Of a DNA stretch of 8,667 nt, positions 5,002 to 8,667 are shown piece by piece. Positions within the stretch are counted from its first letter, which is position 1. Every line of letters begins with the position of its first letter. Location: the NCBI GenBank assembly GCA_964388085.1, contig CAYLZW010000247.1, positions 1 through 8,667 of the forward strand. Reading direction: 5' to 3'. Source of the stretch: CAYLZW01 sp964388085. Lineage in GTDB: Bacteria > Myxococcota > UBA727 > CAYLZW01. The notes under the pieces are model-generated. The model was not told the DNA's origin and ran no database searches. It was given only the letters and a program-made list of their open reading frames with translations. A program made the translations under genes and the position numbers.

Positions 5002-6468
5002 GTGGCGCATACCTCCCACCGCGACGAGCGGCGCAGCGTCGGCGCGATCCTGGTCGAGCGCGGCGTCGTCGACGCGGACGACCTCGAGGCCGTGCTCGCG
5101 GGCGCCGAGCCGGACGGCCCGCGCACGGGGAGCCTCTGCCTCGAGCTGGGGCTCGCCGACGAGAGCGCCATCGCCGGCGCGCTCGCGGAGCACCTCGGTC
5201 ACCCCTGCGTCGTGCTCGCCGACAGCGTCATCGACCTGGCGGCGCTCGAGCTGTTGCCTCGCGTCGTGGCCTTGCAGCACCGCCTCCTGCCGGTCGCCAT
5301 CGACGCGGAGTGCCTCACCCTCGCCGCCGCTGACGTCGGGGAGCGAGACATCTTTACGCAGGTCTCCTTCGCGAGCGGCCGCCGCGTGGAGCCGCTGCTC
5401 GCCCTCGACGGCGCTCTCGTTCGCGCCATTCCAGCCGCCTACGAGGCGCTCGCGCGGCGGGAGCGCATCTTCGCGGGCGGCGACGTCGAGCCTGGGGTCA
5501 CGGCGGCCCGCCTCGTCGTCGTGCGGCCGGCCGAAGACCCGCCCGCGGCCGGCGCGGCGAGCGGCGCCGGCGAGCCCGACGAGCTCGACGAGCTCGACGA
5601 CTTCGACATCGAGGTCGACGTCGTCGGGCTCGACGAGCTCGTGGCGCCGGCCGAGGTGCTCCACGACGATGACGCGGACGCCGCGCACGCCGACGCGCCG
5701 CTCGTGCTGGTGGTGGACGACGACGAGGACATTCGCGGGCTGCTGAAGCGCCTTTTGCGCCACGACGGCTATCGCGTCATCGAGGCGGGCACCGGCCGCG
5801 AGGCCATGGACGTGCTCAGGCGGGCGCGCCCTGGGGTCGTGCTGCTCGACGCCATGTTGCCGGAGGTGCACGGCTTCGAGATCTGCCGCGCCATCAAGGA
5901 GAGCGAGGCGCTGCGCGGCATCCCCGTCGTCATGGTCTCGGCCGTGTACAAGGGCTGGGAGCACGCGCGCGACATCCAGGAGGTGCACCGCGCCGACGCC
6001 TTCGTCGAGAAGCCGTTCGACGTCGCCTACCTGCGCGAGCTGGTCGCGCGCATGCTCGGCCGCACGGCGCCGCGCCCCGCGCTCGAGGACGCGCTGCGAA
6101 GGCGCATCGCCGAGGCGCGCACGAGCGCGCACGTGAGCTACAAGATGGGCGACTTCGACGACGCCATGGCCGCCGTCGAGCGCTGGCGTGGCCTCGATCC
6201 CTTCGATCCCGACGCCTATCTGCTGCTCGGCAACGTGCTCACGAAGCGGCGGGACACCGCGGGCGCCATGCGCGCCTATGAGCGGGCGGCGACCTTCGGC
6301 CCCGAGCTGTTCGCGGCGTTCAAGAACCTCGCGCTCACGCTCGAGCAGCTCGGCTTCAAGAGCCGGGCGTACGCCAGCTGGTACCGCGCCGCGGAGCTGA
6401 CCCCCGAGCCGTCGCTGCGAGAGCAGATCCGCCGCCGTCTGCAGGAGCGTTACCCCGCGTTTGTGTGA
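5002..6468 (+). CDS. GspE-N/MshEN-like domain + receiver + TPR response regulator
   Basis: A 488-residue cytoplasmic signalling protein with three modules. Residues 10-150 resemble the N-terminal domain of type II secretion/type IV pilus ATPases (GspE-N, MshEN), with SVGAILVERG from 12 and RTGSLCLELG from 41, each starting a 24-residue motif with a 5-residue spacer. No ATPase domain follows. Residues 175-232 form an acidic linker rich in Asp-Glu-Leu. A receiver spans about 233-354, with acidic D239-D240, phosphoacceptor D283 in VVLLDAMLPEVHG, S313 and K337. The C-terminal 365-475 is helical with two to three TPR units (for example PDAYLLLGNVLTKRRDTAGA), a protein-docking surface. It probably couples phosphorylation, and perhaps nucleotide sensing, to a protein partner. 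It contains no DNA-binding or enzymatic output. The start at GTG 5002 follows from AGGAGA at 4989. Confidence 0.88.
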   Translation: MAHTSHRDERRSVGAILVERGVVDADDLEAVLAGAEPDGPRTGSLCLELGLADESAIAGALAEHLGHPCVVLADSVIDLAALELLPRVVALQHRLLPVAIDAECLTLAAADVGERDIFTQVSFASGRRVEPLLALDGALVRAIPAAYEALARRERIFAGGDVEPGVTAARLVVVRPAEDPPAAGAASGAGEPDELDELDDFDIEVDVVGLDELVAPAEVLHDDDADAAHADAPLVLVVDDDEDIRGLLKRLLRHDGYRVIEAGTGREAMDVLRRARPGVVLLDAMLPEVHGFEICRAIKESEALRGIPVVMVSAVYKGWEHARDIQEVHRADAFVEKPFDVAYLRELVARMLGRTAPRPALEDALRRRIAEARTSAHVSYKMGDFDDAMAAVERWRGLDPFDPDAYLLLGNVLTKRRDTAGAMRAYERAATFGPELFAAFKNLALTLEQLGFKSRAYASWYRAAELTPEPSLREQIRRRLQERYPAFV

Positions 6469-6565
6469 GGACGCGAGGCGGCAGCGCGGCACCGATCCAG
6501 CGCGAAACACCACGCGCCTACATGTACGACACGCTTGCGCGCCGCCCTTGCACGACGCCGGCGAT

Positions 6566-6597
6566 GGGCGCGCGGCACGCGAGGCGTGGGAGCGCCC
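6566..6597 (+). terminator. Two-part GC-rich hairpin between the TPR and cyclase genes
   Basis: GGGCGC at 6566-6571 pairs with GCGCCC at 6592-6597, and CACGC at 6576-6580 pairs with GCGTG at 6584-6588 around a GAG loop, with a 4/3-nt internal loop. It lies about 100 nt after the stop at 6468. Only a short TTT follows at 6608-6610. It could attenuate read-through or be a chance fold in GC-rich DNA. The rest of the 204-bp gap (6469-6672) shows no supported gene; it has two ACATGT palindromes (6520-6525, 6603-6608) and a weak TATGCT -10-like site at 6630-6635. Confidence 0.3.
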
Positions 6598-6672
6598 GAG
6601 TCACATGTTTCTCCGCCACCGACTGGCGCTATGCTCGACCCCGCCCGAGCCCCCATGCGATGACGTTGGTTC

Positions 6673-8667
6673 ATGGTCACTGACAGCCAAGCCCGCTTCG
6701 TGAAGATCACGTTCGTCCGCAGCGACGGGTTCACCCAGCTATTGACCATCGGCAGCGGCGAGACCGTGCTCATCGGGCGCGACCTCACCTGCGACTGCCG
6801 GCTCGAGGGCCGCAAGGTCTCGCGCCGGCACCTGCGCCTCACGCACCGGAGCGACGGCAAGCTGCAGGTCGACGACAACTCGAGCCACAACGGCACCTTC
6901 GTGAACGGCGTGCGTGTCATGGAGACGACGCTGAGCGGCGGCGAGGTCTTGAACGTCGGCGAGTGGGAGGGCCGCGTCGAGTACGGCGAGGGGCCGCCGC
7001 GTCGCCGGCAGACCGTCCCCGGGCTGATGCCGGCGGTCGCCTTCGGCGAAGGCGACACGCGCAAAGAGTCGAGCGAGCACGACGTGTTCACGTCGAAGAA
7101 GCTGGTTCCCGCCGAGGCGGCGCAGCCGAGCCTGCCGCCCCCGCCCGGCGTCGACGGCAGCAACCCCATGCCGCGCTCGGCGCTCATGATCGATCACGCC
7201 GGACCGAGCGGCTTCGACGGTCCCACGGATCCGTCGCTGCGCGCGGCCGCGCGCGCCGCCGCCTCTCCGCCGCCCGAGACCGATCGCCTGAGCGACACCC
7301 GCATCGTCGACATGAAGAGCGTCTGGCTGTGGGAGGAGAACGAGGACCCCTCCGAGGTCTCGAAGGACGCCATCCGCGCCGCGCCCGTCGGGGACAACCC
7401 CATCGTCAAGCGCCTGACGCAGAGCCACGGCGCCCTCGACTTCCGCGGCCTCGGCGATCTGCGGCCGGTGGACAAGGCACAGACGCTCGGCCCCGGCTTC
7501 AACGTCGACGCCGTAGCGCTGCAGCTCGTCTTCAAGGTGACCGAGTCGCTGGCCGCGGCGCCCTCCATGGAGGGCTTCCTCGCCGACATGAGCGACAGCC
7601 TGTGCACCGCCGCGCGCGCGAAGGCCGTCGTCGTGCTGTTGCCCGACGAGGGCACCGGTGAGCTCGTGCCGCGCGTCGTCAAGAACCGCCGCCAGGACGA
7701 GAGCGTGCACCTCTCACGCACCGTCATCGAGTGGGCCATCACGAAGAAGTCGGCCGTGACGACGGAGGACGCCTCCGCCGACGAGCGCTTCGCCAGCGGC
7801 GAGAGCGTGCTGCGCTTCGACCTGAAGGCCGTCCTCGTCGTGCCGCTCATGCGCGAGGACGACTGCATCGGCGCGCTCTACCTGACGCGCGACCTGCCCT
7901 TCACCAACACCGAGCGGGATCTGGTGGCCGCCATCGCGCACCTCATCGCGGTCGGCCTCGAGCGCTCCCGCCTGCGTGAGCACGTCGCCATCGAAGAGCG
8001 CCAGCGCCGCGCGCTCGAGCGCTTCCACGCGCCCGAGGTGGTGCGCCGCTTGATGATGGAGGAGAACGTGCCGGTGGCCGCGCGCGGCGACGGCCTGTTC
8101 CTCGAGCAGCTCACCGCCACGGTGCTGTTCTGCGACCTGTCCGGCTTCACGCGCTTTTGCGAGTCACAGGAGCCCGAGGTCGTCGGCCGCCTCTTGAACC
8201 TCTACCTCGGCGGCATGACCGAGACCGTGTTCGCCTACGGTGGCACCGTCGACAAGTACATCGGCGACGCCATCATGTGCATCTTCGGCGCGCCCTTCTC
8301 GCACGACGACGACGCCGCGCGCGCGGTGAAGTGCGCCGTCGAGATGCGCCGGACCTTCCGCCGCATGGTGGAGCGCGGCGAGTTCGGCGACGGCAGCCAC
8401 CCGCTCGACGTGCACATCGGCGTGAACACCGGCCCCGTGGTGGCGGGCACCGTCGGCTCGTCGCTGCGCATGGAGTACACGGCGCTCGGCGACACCGTGA
8501 ATCTGGCCGCGCGCCTCGAGGGCGTCGCCAAGGCCGGGCAGGTCGTCATCGGCCCCGCCACGGCGAAGCTCGTCAACGAGGACGTGGCCCTGCGCTCGCT
8601 CGGCGAGGTCGCCATCAAGGGCAAGCGCGACGCCATCGAGGTGTTCGAGGTGCTCGACGAGGAGCTC
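6673..8667 (+). CDS. FHA-GAF-class III adenylyl cyclase, 3' end beyond window
   Basis: Predicted cytoplasmic enzyme making cAMP from ATP, with two sensory modules. The frame stays open for 665 codons to the window edge. FHA spans about 10-100 with intact GR (35-36), SRRH (50-53) and NG (73-74), so it should bind phosphothreonine peptides. A Pro/Ala-rich linker runs to about 280. A GAF domain covers about 283-435 (LQLVFKVTESL to LVAAIAHLIAVGLERSRL). A charged helical segment leads to the cyclase at 480-660. Metal-binding aspartates are D488 (LFCDLSGFT) and D532 (KYIGDA), the adenine pair is K528 and T603 (EYTALGDTVN), and transition-state residues are N610 and R614. Lys/Thr is the class IIIb adenylyl pattern, and no catalytic residue is missing. 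An in-frame TGA at 6661-6663 rules out any longer start, so ATG 6673 is well supported, although no clear Shine-Dalgarno precedes it. Confidence 0.93.
   Translation, partial: MVTDSQARFVKITFVRSDGFTQLLTIGSGETVLIGRDLTCDCRLEGRKVSRRHLRLTHRSDGKLQVDDNSSHNGTFVNGVRVMETTLSGGEVLNVGEWEGRVEYGEGPPRRRQTVPGLMPAVAFGEGDTRKESSEHDVFTSKKLVPAEAAQPSLPPPPGVDGSNPMPRSALMIDHAGPSGFDGPTDPSLRAAARAAASPPPETDRLSDTRIVDMKSVWLWEENEDPSEVSKDAIRAAPVGDNPIVKRLTQSHGALDFRGLGDLRPVDKAQTLGPGFNVDAVALQLVFKVTESLAAAPSMEGFLADMSDSLCTAARAKAVVVLLPDEGTGELVPRVVKNRRQDESVHLSRTVIEWAITKKSAVTTEDASADERFASGESVLRFDLKAVLVVPLMREDDCIGALYLTRDLPFTNTERDLVAAIAHLIAVGLERSRLREHVAIEERQRRALERFHAPEVVRRLMMEENVPVAARGDGLFLEQLTATVLFCDLSGFTRFCESQEPEVVGRLLNLYLGGMTETVFAYGGTVDKYIGDAIMCIFGAPFSHDDDAARAVKCAVEMRRTFRRMVERGEFGDGSHPLDVHIGVNTGPVVAGTVGSSLRMEYTALGDTVNLAARLEGVAKAGQVVIGPATAKLVNEDVALRSLGEVAIKGKRDAIEVFEVLDEEL

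Noticed and set aside
5578..5640. Repeated GACGAGCTC units as a DNA repeat element
   Set aside because: They are codons of the acidic Asp-Glu-Leu linker in the receiver protein and are explained by biased codon use.
4987..6513. Long minus-strand open frame opposite the MshEN-REC-TPR gene
   Set aside because: It mirrors the third-position G/C bias of the real gene and has low-complexity composition and no recognisable motif.
6601..6605. TCACA half-site as a CRP/cAMP receptor site controlling the cyclase gene
   Set aside because: There is no TGTGA partner 6 bp upstream; the nearest TGTGA (6464-6468) is over 130 bp away.
6465..6683. Small plus-strand open frame of 72 codons in the gap before the cyclase
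   Set aside because: It has no Shine-Dalgarno and no conserved-looking sequence, it begins inside the end of the TPR gene, and it overlaps the cyclase start.

Overview
The window is very GC-rich, with coding third positions almost always G or C, and codes on both strands with short gaps. Proteins combining FHA, sigma-54 activator, GAF, cyclase, receiver, GspE-N/MshEN-like and TPR modules suggest a Myxococcota (myxobacterial) or related deltaproteobacterial chromosome. This taxonomic guess rests on domain content and composition only. A run of ten N at 246-255 shows that the sequence comes from a scaffolded draft or metagenomic assembly. I see no tRNA, rRNA, CRISPR array, insertion sequence or phage gene.

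Layout: an FHA-AAA+ sigma-54 activator runs leftward from 899 off the left edge and is interrupted by the N run at its GAFTGA loop. A 134-bp divergent intergenic region separates it from six rightward genes. These are a DinG/YoaA-type iron-sulfur helicase (1034-3193), a small putative lipoprotein with a subtilase-propeptide-like C-terminus (3221-3760), a stand-alone CheY-like receiver (3855-4283), a protein with two CX2C-X17-CX2C zinc-ribbon modules behind a Gly/Lys-rich tail (4359-4880), a GspE-N/MshEN-like + receiver + TPR protein (5002-6468), and an FHA-GAF-class III adenylyl cyclase (6673 to the right edge, open).

Four of the seven genes are signal-transduction proteins: two FHA proteins, two receivers, and one probable cAMP producer. 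The helicase and lipoprotein genes are 27 bp apart and probably cotranscribed. The other genes have gaps of 75-204 bp, so a single operon is not demonstrated. The most notable points are the MshEN-REC-TPR fusion with weakened c-di-GMP motif residues, the contrast between the two FHA domains (one lacks key phosphothreonine-contact residues, the other is intact), the paired zinc ribbons with identical spacing, the propeptide-like lipoprotein without a protease, and dyads in the 4881-5001 gap. I found no convincing evidence of a wholly new multi-gene system; this looks like a myxobacterial regulatory neighbourhood with a few unusual proteins.
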